DNA of 64,000 nt from Pontibacter sp. HSC-14F20 (GCF_019599265.1 NZ_JAHZTC010000003.1:124001-188000); one strand, 5' to 3'; counted from the stretch's first letter, positions 34,846-43,650 are shown. The notes: generated by a model not told the origin, from the letters alone. Translations and numbers: made by a program.

Positions 34846-34861
34846 AGGTATAGCTATACCT
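34846..34861. repeat. Perfect 16-bp palindrome of the iterated motif
   Basis: AGGTATAGCTATACCT is its own reverse complement and consists of two overlapping inverted copies of the window-wide motif. It lies in the gap between the tandem lipoprotein genes, next to a run of eight C residues. Confidence 0.7.
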
Positions 34862-34904
34862 GACACAAAGGAACAATTTACCATTACAAACAAAATTCAC
34901 CCTA

Positions 34905-35501
34905 ATGACACAAAGTATTAAACTGGCAGGCGTATTTATACTCGCAACCCTGCTTTTTACCTCTTGCAAAGAATGCGAAACTACCACCACCCAATTTGAT
35001 GAAAAAGATGTAGAATGGCTTGTTTATGAACGGGATGACACCGTCCGCTTTCTAAACGAGATAGGCGACACCGTAACCTATGCCAACACCGCGCTGGTAG
35101 CCGACCATGTACCCGGCGAAGGCTATAATATTTCTGATAACTGCATCGGCCATTTTGATATACAGGCTTACAGTGTCATGCAAGACATTGCAAGGAGTAG
35201 CACAAGCACAAGCACAAGCACCAGCAATAACCCAGGCATCATGACCTTTTTCTTAAAGCGCGAAAATAGCCTGGAAGTGTCGCTAGCCGTGGATAAGCTC
35301 GGGGAGTACAAACTAAACCATACCCAGCCTGCCTACCCTGCTGTGGAGGTAAATGGTGTGGTGTATAACGATGTATACGAAGTGCTTAACAACGATGCCA
35401 GCAAGGTGACCAACCTGAAGCGCATTCTGTATAACAAGCAGAGCGGCTTTTTGAGCCTGGAGTTTCACAATGACAGGAAACTGGAGCTGATCTTCGAATA
35501 A
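34905..35501 (+). CDS. Lipoprotein of unknown function, tandem paralogue B
   Basis: A 198-residue lipoprotein (signal MTQSIKLAGVFILATLLFTSC). It mirrors the preceding gene: CKECETTTTQFDEKD, then VPGEGYNISDNC, YPAVEVNGVVYNDVYEVLNN and LKRILYNKQSGFLSLEF. A Ser/Thr run (STSTSTSTS) is encoded by four in-frame AGCAC(A/C) hexamers at 35199-35222, which is a slippage-prone repeat but cannot shift the frame. Function is unknown. Confidence 0.75.
   Translation: MTQSIKLAGVFILATLLFTSCKECETTTTQFDEKDVEWLVYERDDTVRFLNEIGDTVTYANTALVADHVPGEGYNISDNCIGHFDIQAYSVMQDIARSSTSTSTSTSNNPGIMTFFLKRENSLEVSLAVDKLGEYKLNHTQPAYPAVEVNGVVYNDVYEVLNNDASKVTNLKRILYNKQSGFLSLEFHNDRKLELIFE
35199..35222 (+). repeat. In-frame hexanucleotide repeat inside paralogue B
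   Basis: Three AGCACA units and one AGCACC unit encode alternating Ser and Thr. Copy-number change would lengthen or shorten the run without a frameshift. Confidence 0.7.
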
Positions 35502-35535
35502 GAAGCTATACCTATAATAAAGCTATACCATAGCA

Positions 35536-35565
35536 AAGGCCCGGTGGCGAATAACACCGGGCCTT
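35536..35565. terminator. Hairpin between paralogue B and the peroxiredoxin gene
   Basis: AAGGCCCGGTG (35536-35546) pairs with CACCGGGCCTT (35555-35565). It lies between convergent genes; the T-tract is weak on both strands. Confidence 0.6.
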
Positions 35566-35589
35566 AGCATTTATAAGGTTTTACAAATT

Positions 35590-36078
35590 TTAGACGTACT
35601 GGGCCACGTTATCGTGGTTGATGTCGTATAACACATCCAGTACCTGCTGCACGTGCTCAGCCGGCTTTGAAAGCGAGTTGAACACATACTGCACTTCCCT
35701 TTTTTTGTCGATCACATAGATGGAACGGCCCGGCATGATGCCGAACTTGCGCGGCACACCATACAAATTCCGGATCTGGGCGTCGCAATCGCTCAGCAAC
35801 GTAAAAGGCAGCCGATACATCCGCTCGAAGCGTTTGTGGGCATCGGCCTTGTCGTAGCTGATGCACACGACCTCGGTACCCAGTTCCTTAAACGTTTCGT
35901 AGTGATCCCTGAACTCACAGGCTTGTTTGGTACAATCGGTTGAACTGTCCTTCGGGTAGAAGTACAGCACTACGTTTTTCGTCTTCAACAAATCGTAAAG
36001 CCGGAAAAAGCCACCATCCAATCGCTGCAATTCAAAATCAGGAGCTTTGTCTCCAATCTTAACTACATCTCTACCCAT
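35590..36078 (-). CDS. bcp: Peroxiredoxin of the BCP/PrxQ type
   Basis: A 162-residue thiol peroxidase. The PrxQ signature YPKDSSTDCTKQAC has peroxidatic C49 and the resolving C54 five residues later, as in two-cysteine PrxQ enzymes. The thioredoxin fold continues through ELGTEVVCISYDKADAHKRF and PGRSIYVIDKK. It reduces hydrogen peroxide and organic peroxides in the cytosol using thioredoxin. A -7 box lies 57 bp upstream. Confidence 0.95.
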   Translation of the reverse strand: MGRDVVKIGDKAPDFELQRLDGGFFRLYDLLKTKNVVLYFYPKDSSTDCTKQACEFRDHYETFKELGTEVVCISYDKADAHKRFERMYRLPFTLLSDCDAQIRNLYGVPRKFGIMPGRSIYVIDKKREVQYVFNSLSKPAEHVQQVLDVLYDINHDNVAQYV

Positions 36079-36134
36079 AATATAAAAAAGTGCTAATCTC
36101 TAAAAGCCTTCCGATTGCCGAAAGGTTCAATCCG

Positions 36135-36142
36135 CAAAGGTA
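36135..36142 (-). promoter_or_regulatory. -7 box (TACCTTTG) of the peroxiredoxin gene
   Basis: TACCTTTG on the minus strand, 57 bp before the start codon, matches TAnnTTTG. The -33 region is not clear. Confidence 0.45.
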
Positions 36143-36215
36143 ATATTCTTATTCCCACAAAAGCTATACCTGATCCTACATAGCTTAGCATATTTTTTTT
36201 GCACAAATTTGCACC

Positions 36216-36908
36216 ATGTTCCGAATCTCCGTCATTATACCTGCCTACAACGAAGAAAAATCGATCGCACACGTTATCAAGGACATACCTGCCAAACTGG
36301 TACAGGAAGTGATCGTGGTAAACAACAACTCATCGGACAACACCTCAGAAGCTGCCCGGGCAGCGGGCGCCACCGTGCTCCACGAGCCCCGTCCCGGGTA
36401 TGGCAACGCCTGCCTGAAAGGTATAGCCTACGCTGCCGCCAAGCCCGCACAGGAGCAACCCGACATCATCGTTTTTCTGGACGGTGACTACTCAGACTAC
36501 CCGGGTGAACTGCCGCAGGTGGTGCAGCCCATTCTGGACGGAAAAGCCGATCTGGTAATTGGTTCGCGGGTGTTGGGACAGCGGGAAGCAGGCTCGCTGA
36601 TGCCACAGCAGATCTTCGGCAACTGGCTGGCTACTACGTTGCTGCGCTGGCTCTATGGCGTCCGGTATACCGATCTGGGACCTTTCCGGGCCATCCGGTT
36701 CAGCACCCTGCAGCAGCTAGGCATGCGCGACCGAAATTATGGCTGGACCGTGGAGATGCAGGCGCGGGCGGCGAAGCAGAAGATCAGGTATGCGGAGGTG
36801 CCCGTAAACTACCGTAAGCGCATCGGCGTGTCCAAGGTATCGGGTACGGTCAAAGGCTCCGTGCTGGCCGGGTATAAAATTTTATTGACTATATTTAAGC
36901 TCCTGTAG
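36216..36908 (+). CDS. Family 2 glycosyltransferase, polyprenyl-phosphate type
   Basis: A 230-residue cytosolic GT-A enzyme. SVIIPAYNEEKSI at the start, VVNNNSSDNTSE, and the metal-binding DGDYSDYP near residue 90 are all as in DPM1-like transferases, which link a sugar from a nucleotide donor to polyprenyl phosphate. No C-terminal membrane anchor is seen. It is the first gene of a three-gene operon, with the next starting 19 bp after its stop, suggesting it supplies a lipid-linked sugar to the GT-C enzyme downstream. Confidence 0.9.
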   Translation: MFRISVIIPAYNEEKSIAHVIKDIPAKLVQEVIVVNNNSSDNTSEAARAAGATVLHEPRPGYGNACLKGIAYAAAKPAQEQPDIIVFLDGDYSDYPGELPQVVQPILDGKADLVIGSRVLGQREAGSLMPQQIFGNWLATTLLRWLYGVRYTDLGPFRAIRFSTLQQLGMRDRNYGWTVEMQARAAKQKIRYAEVPVNYRKRIGVSKVSGTVKGSVLAGYKILLTIFKLL

Positions 36909-36927
36909 CCTTAACCAGCGCCACCAC

Positions 36928-38409
36928 ATGACAATCCCTCAGCTTCTTCTTGTTGCCGTGTATGGTCTTTGTCTGGCCTTTATATTCTCCTACAGCCTGG
37001 TGCAGCTGCACCTCACTTACCTCTTCTGGACCCGCCGGAAAACGATGCCTGCTCCGGAGGCTATACCTGACGAAAGCTATACCTGGCCAGCGGTAACAGT
37101 TCAACTCCCGCTTTACAACGAACGCTATGTGGTAGAGCGCCTGATTGACGCTGTGGCCGCCCTCGACTACCCCCTTCATTTGCTGCAGATTCAGCTGCTC
37201 GATGACTCCACTGATGATACAAGCGAGCTGATCCGGCAAAAGTTTGATAGCTATGCCAGCACCGGCCTGCGCCTGGAGCACGTGCGGCGCCCTGACCGAA
37301 ATGGTTACAAAGCGGGTGCCCTGCAGTATGGTTTGCAGCAAGCTACCGGGGAGTTCATTGCCATTTTCGATGCCGACTTCGTTCCGCAACCTGACTTTCT
37401 GAAGCGCACCATCCCTGCTTTTGATCATGAAAAGGTGGGCGTGGTACAAACCCGTTGGGGTCACCTGAACCGAGACTACTCGCTGCTCACCCGACTGCAG
37501 GCCTTTGGGCTGGATGCACACTTTACAATAGAGCAGGTTGGGCGCAACAGCGGCGGGCACTTTATCAATTTCAATGGTACGGCTGGAGTATGGCGCAAAA
37601 GCTGTATCATTGACGCCGGCGGCTGGCAGTCCGACACGCTGACCGAAGACCTGGACCTGAGTTACCGCGCCCAGTTACGGGGCTGGCAATTCCGTTACCT
37701 GCAGGACGTGAACGCTCCCGCCGAACTTCCGGCTGCCATGGGAGCGCTCAAGTCGCAGCAATACCGCTGGACCAAAGGCGCTGCCGAAACTGCTCGCAAA
37801 CACTTGGGCAAAGTGCTGCAAACTCCCATGCCGCTTTCTACCCGACTACACGCAGTTTTCCATTTGCTCAACAGCAGCATATTTGTCTGCGTGCTGCTCA
37901 CGGCCCTGCTCAGCACACCGATGCTATACCTGAAACACGGCGTGCCGGGACTTGAACTCCTTTTTGCACTCGGCTCCCTTCTGATCATCAGTCTGCTGGC
38001 TCTGCTGGTTTTTTACTGGACATCCCGGTATCAGCAAACTGGCTCGGCATGGCTCACCACCAAGCGCTTTATACCTGAGTTTTTCCTGTTTTTGTCTCTT
38101 TCGATGGGGATGTCGCTGCACAACACGGTGGCGGTACTGGAAGGCTACCTGGGCCGTAAGACGCCCTTTATCCGAACACCTAAGCACAACTTGCAGAACC
38201 GCCGCGACTCCTGGCGCCAGCACGCCTACGCCATCACCAGTCTCCATCCGGTTACCTTGCTGGAGGGGTTGCTGACAGTTTATTTCGGGTACGGTATCCT
38301 GGTAGGATTTCGGTTGCAGGATTATGGTCTGATGCCGTTCCATGTAATGCTGATGCTCGGTTTTGGCTCCGTTTTCGTATACTCGCTCAACCACAGCCGC
38401 CGCGCATGA
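36928..38409 (+). CDS. Membrane glycosyltransferase, cellulose-synthase-like GT2
   Basis: A 493-residue processive-type GT2 with one N-terminal helix and four C-terminal helices around a cytosolic GT domain. The D,D,D,QxxRW set is complete: LLDDSTDDT, IFDADFVPQ, TEDLDLSYR and QQYRWTKG. It resembles cellulose- or mannan-synthase-like enzymes but has no PilZ domain. It probably makes or extends an exported polysaccharide. Its stop overlaps the start of the next gene by 4 bp (ATGA). Confidence 0.92.
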   Translation: MTIPQLLLVAVYGLCLAFIFSYSLVQLHLTYLFWTRRKTMPAPEAIPDESYTWPAVTVQLPLYNERYVVERLIDAVAALDYPLHLLQIQLLDDSTDDTSELIRQKFDSYASTGLRLEHVRRPDRNGYKAGALQYGLQQATGEFIAIFDADFVPQPDFLKRTIPAFDHEKVGVVQTRWGHLNRDYSLLTRLQAFGLDAHFTIEQVGRNSGGHFINFNGTAGVWRKSCIIDAGGWQSDTLTEDLDLSYRAQLRGWQFRYLQDVNAPAELPAAMGALKSQQYRWTKGAAETARKHLGKVLQTPMPLSTRLHAVFHLLNSSIFVCVLLTALLSTPMLYLKHGVPGLELLFALGSLLIISLLALLVFYWTSRYQQTGSAWLTTKRFIPEFFLFLSLSMGMSLHNTVAVLEGYLGRKTPFIRTPKHNLQNRRDSWRQHAYAITSLHPVTLLEGLLTVYFGYGILVGFRLQDYGLMPFHVMLMLGFGSVFVYSLNHSRRA

Positions 38410-39764
38410 CCCTCGCCCGAAAGCACATTGCAACTTATTCCTTGCTGGGAATATCTGCCTTGGTATACCTGGCACTAGGCTACGCGACGCCACGCGAGAA
38501 CTTCACACAGTTGCTCCTGCTCACTTTACTGGCTTTCGGTATATATGCTTATGTCACAAACCAGAAGCTGAACGTATGGCACGGCATCGGGGCCGGTCTG
38601 TTTTTCAGATTGCTGTTCCTGTTTGCTATACCTGCGCTGTCCGACGATTACTTCCGTTTTGTGTGGGACGGGCGACTGTTGCTGGCTGGTGAAAACCCCT
38701 TCCTATACCTGCCTTCGCAGTTTGTGGGTAAAGAGGCAATGGCTATACCTGGCCTCACGGCAGAACTGTTTGTGCAGCTCAATTCACCGAACTACTATAC
38801 CTTATACCCACCGGTACTGCAGGGTGTTTTCTGGCTGGCAGCGGCGCTTTCCCCTGAAAGCCTGACGGGGAGTATGCTCGTGATGCGGGTTATTATTCTG
38901 CTTGCGGAGACTGGCTCCATCCTGCTTTTGCTGCGCCTTCTGCGCCGCATGGCCCTGCCCGACCGCTACGTGCATATTTACGCCCTCAACCCGTTGGTGA
39001 TACTTGAGTTGACCGGCAACCTGCACATGGAGGCGCTGCTGATTTTTTTCCTGCTGCTCACCCTCTACCAATTGCATTTCCAGCGATATCTTATTGCGGC
39101 AGTGCCGTTTGCTTTGGCCATTGCCAGTAAGCTGTTGCCTCTGATGTTCCTGCCTTTTGTGTGGCGAAAGTTTGGCCTGAAGCGCTTTATCGGCTTCGGA
39201 GTAGTGATGGTAGTTGTATTAGTGCTGCTTTTTCTGCCGTTGCTTTCGCTGGAGGTGCTGCGCAACATCTGGCAAAGCATCGATCTGTATTTTCAGCGGT
39301 TTGAGTTCAATGCCAGTATCTACTACCTGCTCCGCTGGCTGGGCTACCGCTTGACAGGTTATAACCAGATTGCCGTGATCGGTCCTTTGCTCTCGCTGGC
39401 GGCACTGGTCGTTATTTTGTCGATGGCAGCGGTGAAAAAACTGGGCTCCGTGCGCAGACTGGCCGGTTACATGGCGGCAGCCCTCACCATATACCTGCTG
39501 CTGGCCACCACGGTGCACCCCTGGTACATCACCACACTGGTTGCCCTTACCACTCTGAGCCATTTCCGTTATGCAGTGGTTTGGAGCTGCCTGGCTATTT
39601 TCAGCTACTCCGCCTACCGCACCAGCGACTATACCGAAAACCTCTGGCTTGTAGCGCTGGAGTATACCTTGGTTGGGCTTTGGCTGCTTGCTGAACTATA
39701 CCTGTATCGCCAGCAAAAAAAGCACGCTAACCTGCCCCGGCAAAGTGTGGCACAACCACAGTGA
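38406..39764 (+). CDS. GT-C family membrane mannosyltransferase-like protein
   Basis: A 452-residue protein with about eleven membrane helices. The first loop carries SDDYFRFVWDGRLLLAGENPF, the acid pair and Trp-Asp-Gly pattern seen in GT-C (GT87/PIG-M-like) enzymes using polyprenyl-phosphate sugars (quoted in part: SDDYFRFVWDG). It is translationally coupled to the GT2 gene by an ATGA overlap. Together the three genes could build a lipid-linked sugar and transfer it outside the membrane. Confidence 0.88.
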   Translation: MTLARKHIATYSLLGISALVYLALGYATPRENFTQLLLLTLLAFGIYAYVTNQKLNVWHGIGAGLFFRLLFLFAIPALSDDYFRFVWDGRLLLAGENPFLYLPSQFVGKEAMAIPGLTAELFVQLNSPNYYTLYPPVLQGVFWLAAALSPESLTGSMLVMRVIILLAETGSILLLLRLLRRMALPDRYVHIYALNPLVILELTGNLHMEALLIFFLLLTLYQLHFQRYLIAAVPFALAIASKLLPLMFLPFVWRKFGLKRFIGFGVVMVVVLVLLFLPLLSLEVLRNIWQSIDLYFQRFEFNASIYYLLRWLGYRLTGYNQIAVIGPLLSLAALVVILSMAAVKKLGSVRRLAGYMAAALTIYLLLATTVHPWYITTLVALTTLSHFRYAVVWSCLAIFSYSAYRTSDYTENLWLVALEYTLVGLWLLAELYLYRQQKKHANLPRQSVAQPQ

Positions 39765-39945
39765 TTTTAAGAGCCTAACCCGGTAAAAGCGTTTGGATGA
39801 AGTCTGAAACAATGCTAAACTGACTGGGTGATTTTCGCCCAATCCATTGCAAGATGATCGAGGATGAAATGTGTACAGTAATGCCATTCATAGTACAGAT
39901 AGTGGGAATAGGTACTCCTGCTATACATTAGTAGTACAAAATTAA

Positions 39946-40971
39946 ATGATACTCTTTAACAGGATACATAATCCAGCCTCTTTCGATACCAACTCAATAG
40001 AATCTGACTTGAGTGATGGTAAAACTGTTGTCATTCAGTTTTCAGAAAGAGTCTATGATGACAAGCTTCTTGCTGAGCTTAATGTGCTGTGCGCAAGGAA
40101 TAGCGAGCTACTCGAGATTAGGTTCTATGGGCATTATGAAGATAATGGATACTTTGACTGCCAAATTCTTGAAAAGCTGCCAGATGTGAAGTCCCTGTTT
40201 GTGGATTGCCTTTACCATGCAAAGAACTTGGCTTTCTTAACAAAACTGAAGCATCTTCATACCCTCAGCCTTGGTTTCTTTGAGCTAAAAGAGACTGAAA
40301 TCTTAAATTCTGAAAATTTAAAGTCACTTCAAAAGCTATTGCTTTCTGACACAAGGACTAAAGCCTTGAACTTAGAATACCTGAGAGAGTATCAAAACCT
40401 TAAGTACCTGATTTGTTGCAGTCACACCAAAAACATTGGAGCAATCGGTGAGCTTAACAACTTGGAATACCTATCACTAAACTCAATAAGCAAATCACCT
40501 ATCGGCTTTGTAAATAACTTAAAAAAGCTAAAGACTCTGAAATTGATATTGGGAGGTAGAAGCGATATCAATGAAATTGAAGCCAACGAGATTGAAGAAC
40601 TTGAAATCATACGAGTAAGAGGCTTCAATGAGTTAAAGAACATTACCCGCTTTAGAAAGCTAAAGAGGCTCCGAATTGAAGACCAGATTCAGCTAACTGA
40701 ACTGGTCTTTGACAAGACGCTTCATCATCTTGAAGAAGTAGCTATTCTGAATTGCAAGTCCTTCTCCCTTTTGGACGGATTAAAGAAATTAGAAAGACTC
40801 AGAAGGTTATGGATTTATAAGACTGGACTTGACTTTGACAGTTTAGTTGAGAAGCGAATACCAGAATCATTGCAAACATTCGGCTTTTATACTTCAAGAG
40901 TGAAAATAGATAAAGAGATACAAAGCAGAATTAAGGCGTTAGGTTATCAAAACAGACTAGCAGAAGTATAA
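39946..40971 (+). CDS. Leucine-rich repeat protein in low-GC island
   Basis: A 341-residue protein without a signal peptide. Irregular leucine-rich repeats of 22-24 residues run through most of it (for example LKHLHTLSLGFFELKET, LKSLQKLLLS, LNNLEYLSLNS, LKKLKTLKLIL, FRKLKRLRIEDQ). This would form a curved scaffold for protein binding. Codon use is much more AT-rich than that of the neighbours and the iterated CAGGTATA motif is absent, both signs of recent transfer. No specific partner can be named. Confidence 0.85.
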   Translation: MILFNRIHNPASFDTNSIESDLSDGKTVVIQFSERVYDDKLLAELNVLCARNSELLEIRFYGHYEDNGYFDCQILEKLPDVKSLFVDCLYHAKNLAFLTKLKHLHTLSLGFFELKETEILNSENLKSLQKLLLSDTRTKALNLEYLREYQNLKYLICCSHTKNIGAIGELNNLEYLSLNSISKSPIGFVNNLKKLKTLKLILGGRSDINEIEANEIEELEIIRVRGFNELKNITRFRKLKRLRIEDQIQLTELVFDKTLHHLEEVAILNCKSFSLLDGLKKLERLRRLWIYKTGLDFDSLVEKRIPESLQTFGFYTSRVKIDKEIQSRIKALGYQNRLAEV

Positions 40972-41092
40972 GAACAAATTTGTACAACAACACCTTTACG
41001 CAGCTCCGCCGCCTCATGGCCAAGTCCGTTTCACAATAGCCAAAGCATGAAAGCTTTCGTATTTCAATTTGATACTCATCTCCTATTGAAAG

Positions 41093-41509
41093 ATGCATAC
41101 AAAGGTCCCGAGTTTAATTTTAACGTCTGCCCTGTTTCTGATAAACACAGACATTTGTCAACCAGCAGGCGTAGGCACGAAGGGAGGTGAAAACCAAAAG
41201 GAAAGCATTCTGCTGTCGAGATACGGTGCTTTTATAGAGGAGAGTGAGTTTTTAGCTCCAGGAGGAATCATCACCGTTACTGATTCAAAACTCATTTTTA
41301 CTCCTGTCAAGACATTTCTTCGCAAGCAAGTAAGCATCACAGAGATTCCTCGAAGCGAAATAGCAGCGGTGAGAAGGACAAATACCTTTGGGATCGTGCC
41401 GAACGGTATTGTATTGCAACTCCAGAACGGTTCAAGTCAGAAGCTTAAAACGATTATCTTGAGAAGGAAAAAGCTTTATCACCTGCTTTTAGACCAAATA
41501 GAAAGATAA
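41093..41509 (+). CDS. Bacterial PH/GRAM-like domain protein
   Basis: A 138-residue protein. A weak N-terminal hydrophobic segment (4-18) is followed by a seven-strand beta domain (GGIITVTDSKLIFTPV, ITEIPRSEIAAVRRT, GIVPNGIVLQLQNGSS) ending with a helix (LYHLLLDQI), the layout of bacterial PH or GRAM-like domains. Function is unknown. It lies in the same motif-free low-GC stretch as the LRR gene. Confidence 0.65.
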   Translation: MHTKVPSLILTSALFLINTDICQPAGVGTKGGENQKESILLSRYGAFIEESEFLAPGGIITVTDSKLIFTPVKTFLRKQVSITEIPRSEIAAVRRTNTFGIVPNGIVLQLQNGSSQKLKTIILRRKKLYHLLLDQIER

Positions 41510-41593
41510 GTTGTGCAGGTGAAAAACAATGAACCCATCGAAGCTCAGGCAGTAAGTTCGGTTCAGACTCAGCTATTGGTTTTACAAAGCCTT

Positions 41594-42277
41594 TTACTCT
41601 TGCCCAATATCCCGCAGCGGCGCTGTCAGGTAATCATTAAACGGTTTCACAGCTTTAAAACCTTCCAACAAAGTGTTCATAAAATCTTTGCTGAGTACTA
41701 CTTTATCGGGTAGTGGCATGGTGGCGTTCCAGCTTTTGAATCGGAGGTACTCAATGGCAGGGTTGTCTTTGTCGTACCCTTTTGGTGTAGTTTTGAGTTG
41801 CTCGCCCTGTATACCTCCAAAACGGTTTTTGAAGTCAGGTGCCTGAATGATACGCTGCAGTTCATCAAGGTTATAGTCAATTTCCTGTCGCACGGCTTTG
41901 AGATAGTCTGCAGGCGGCATCCACAGCCCCCCGGCCAGAAAAGAGTTATTGTTGGCGGCCAGGTGCAGGTAATAGCCCGGTAAAATAGACTTGCGCCCTC
42001 CCTCTGCTACATATGCTCCGAAGTGATCTTTGTAAGGACGCTTGTCGTTGGAAAAACGTACATCGCGGTAAATACGAAACACCAGATCCTTGCCCTTCTG
42101 CCCGATCGCCACGGGTTCAAAAAGAGCCATTTCCTCCATCAGTTCATCCAGAAAATCCTGGTAGTTTTTGCGGGCGGCATCGTAGCGCTTCTTGTTTTCC
42201 TGAAACCACTCGCGGTTGTTGTTTTGCGTCAGATCGGCCAGAAAGGCCAGTGTGCTTTTGTCTATTGTTGTTGCCAT
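41594..42277 (-). CDS. DUF2461 family protein
   Basis: A 227-residue protein with the marks of DUF2461 (TIGR02453): FLADLTQNNNREWFQENKKRYD, RDVRFSNDKRPYKDHFGAY and GYYLHLAANNSFLAGG-type segment (here with an extra Asn). The biochemical role of the family is unknown. It is complete, with ATG 42277 and no signal peptide. It is divergent from the L,D-transpeptidase gene. Confidence 0.9.
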   Translation of the reverse strand: MATTIDKSTLAFLADLTQNNNREWFQENKKRYDAARKNYQDFLDELMEEMALFEPVAIGQKGKDLVFRIYRDVRFSNDKRPYKDHFGAYVAEGGRKSILPGYYLHLAANNNSFLAGGLWMPPADYLKAVRQEIDYNLDELQRIIQAPDFKNRFGGIQGEQLKTTPKGYDKDNPAIEYLRFKSWNATMPLPDKVVLSKDFMNTLLEGFKAVKPFNDYLTAPLRDIGQE

Positions 42278-42370
42278 GGACTAATTTGTCGTACTTTCAG
42301 CGATACCTTGGGCTATTTATACTCCCCGGCAGGAAGCTTTGTTTATAGCCTTTGCCGATAAGCTAATTTA

Positions 42371-42378
42371 TACCTTTG
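42371..42378 (+). promoter_or_regulatory. -7 box (TACCTTTG) of the L,D-transpeptidase gene
   Basis: TACCTTTG, part of TATACCTTTG, lies 102 bp before the ATG. Note that the iterated motif TATACCT overlaps the consensus, so a chance match is possible. Confidence 0.4.
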
Positions 42379-42480
42379 CGGTGAGCAAACCAATTGCAGC
42401 TGTAAGATGTTAATAAAGAGATAAATACGCCTTCTTTTAATCGATTGCGTAGACCCAAAAACAACGCTGAACCAACGCCC

Positions 42481-43647
42481 ATGGCACGCCTGCTTTTTCT
42501 GATATCGCTGCTACTATACGCACTGCCAGGTATAGCCGCCGATTCTACGGAGGTATGGCTGCTCGTGCCGGACCAGAAACAACAGCTCCGCCAGGCCATT
42601 GCGCAATACGAAGAAATAGGCAACCATACCTGGCATACCTTCCCCAATAACCTGCTGCTTCGCCCCGGCGACTCCAGCCGCCATACCTCCGGCCTGCGCG
42701 CTAACCTGCTCCTGACCGGCGACCTGGCAAGCACTGATACTGCCGAAAACGCGACGCACTATACCCGCCAGTTGGCAACAGCTGTGGTGCGTTTTCAGGC
42801 CAGGCACGCACTTAAGGCAGACAGCATTGTTGGCCCGCGCACGGTGGCTGCCCTCAATGTACCTCCCCTCCAGCGACTGCGGCAGTTGCAGAACAGCCTC
42901 TACCGCTGGGAAGCATTCAGCCGTGATTTGCCCCAGCCTTACCTTATCGTCAACATACCGGATTATACCTTGCGCCTGATCGACCAGGACAGCGTGCAGC
43001 TATACCTGCGCACGATTGTAGGCAAGCCTAAACTGCCTACAATCGTCAATCATACCAAGCTACATACCATCGTTTTCAACCCGTTCTGGTATATCCCCAA
43101 CTCCATCGCTTCCAAAGAGATACTGCCAATTCTTAAACGCAACCCCGGCTACCTGGCCAGTCGCGACATGGAGCTTTTCCGGCCTGCTGCACTGGGAGGC
43201 TGGCAGAAAATAAGTCCCTGGAGTGTGGATTGGAGCATGGTGAGCACGTCGAGCTTTAATTACAGGATAGTGCAGGTAACCGGGGCGCATAACGAACTGG
43301 GGCACATGAAGTTTCTGTTCGATACCCGCGTAAGCCAATACCTGCACGATACAAAAGACAGGCACCTGTTCTCACTCGAAAAAAGGGCCTTCAGCCATGG
43401 CTGTATACGTTTACAAAACCCTGACCACCTGGCGCTATACCTGCTGCAGGAGCGAAGCGGCCTTTCTGACCAACGCATCGAAAAAGTGATGGCATCTGAC
43501 AAAGACGAGCAGTTCATCCGACTCAAAAAGCCGGTGCCCCTGATTATTGTCTACATGACGGCATGGGCCGACGAGTCTTCGGTTATCCAGTTTCGGGAAG
43601 ATATTTATGGGTACGATGAGCAGGAGGAGGTAAAGCTGGGGCAGTAA
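42481..43647 (+). CDS. L,D-transpeptidase, YcbB/LdtD type
   Basis: A 388-residue exported enzyme with a signal peptide (1-20, ending GIAA). A peptidoglycan-binding domain (AVVRFQARHALKADSIVG, TVAALN) precedes the YkuD catalytic domain with H306 and the nucleophile C308 in SHGCIRL. LdtD-type enzymes make 3-3 cross-links in peptidoglycan. ATG 42481 is chosen over an in-frame TTG at 42445 since it begins the signal peptide. A 12-bp perfect inverted repeat lies within the gene at 43013-43045. Confidence 0.92.
   Translation: MARLLFLISLLLYALPGIAADSTEVWLLVPDQKQQLRQAIAQYEEIGNHTWHTFPNNLLLRPGDSSRHTSGLRANLLLTGDLASTDTAENATHYTRQLATAVVRFQARHALKADSIVGPRTVAALNVPPLQRLRQLQNSLYRWEAFSRDLPQPYLIVNIPDYTLRLIDQDSVQLYLRTIVGKPKLPTIVNHTKLHTIVFNPFWYIPNSIASKEILPILKRNPGYLASRDMELFRPAALGGWQKISPWSVDWSMVSTSSFNYRIVQVTGAHNELGHMKFLFDTRVSQYLHDTKDRHLFSLEKRAFSHGCIRLQNPDHLALYLLQERSGLSDQRIEKVMASDKDEQFIRLKKPVPLIIVYMTAWADESSVIQFREDIYGYDEQEEVKLGQ
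43013..43045. repeat. 12-bp perfect inverted repeat inside the L,D-transpeptidase gene
   Basis: CGATTGTAGGCA (43013-43024) and TGCCTACAATCG (43034-43045) around a 9-base loop. It encodes a near-repeat of the residues TIVG and LPTIV, and may be coincidence or an mRNA hairpin. Confidence 0.6.
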
Positions 43648-43650
43648 GTT

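Noticed and set aside
39820..39845. Short hairpin (TGGGTGA and TCGCCCA) after the GT-C gene
   Set aside because: The stem has a G-T pair and no T-tract follows, so I do not call it a terminator.
40972..41092. A GC-rich segment after the LRR gene (around 40980-41040) that might be an integron attC site
   Set aside because: I could not find the paired R sequences or a second copy flanking either gene, and no integrase is in the window.
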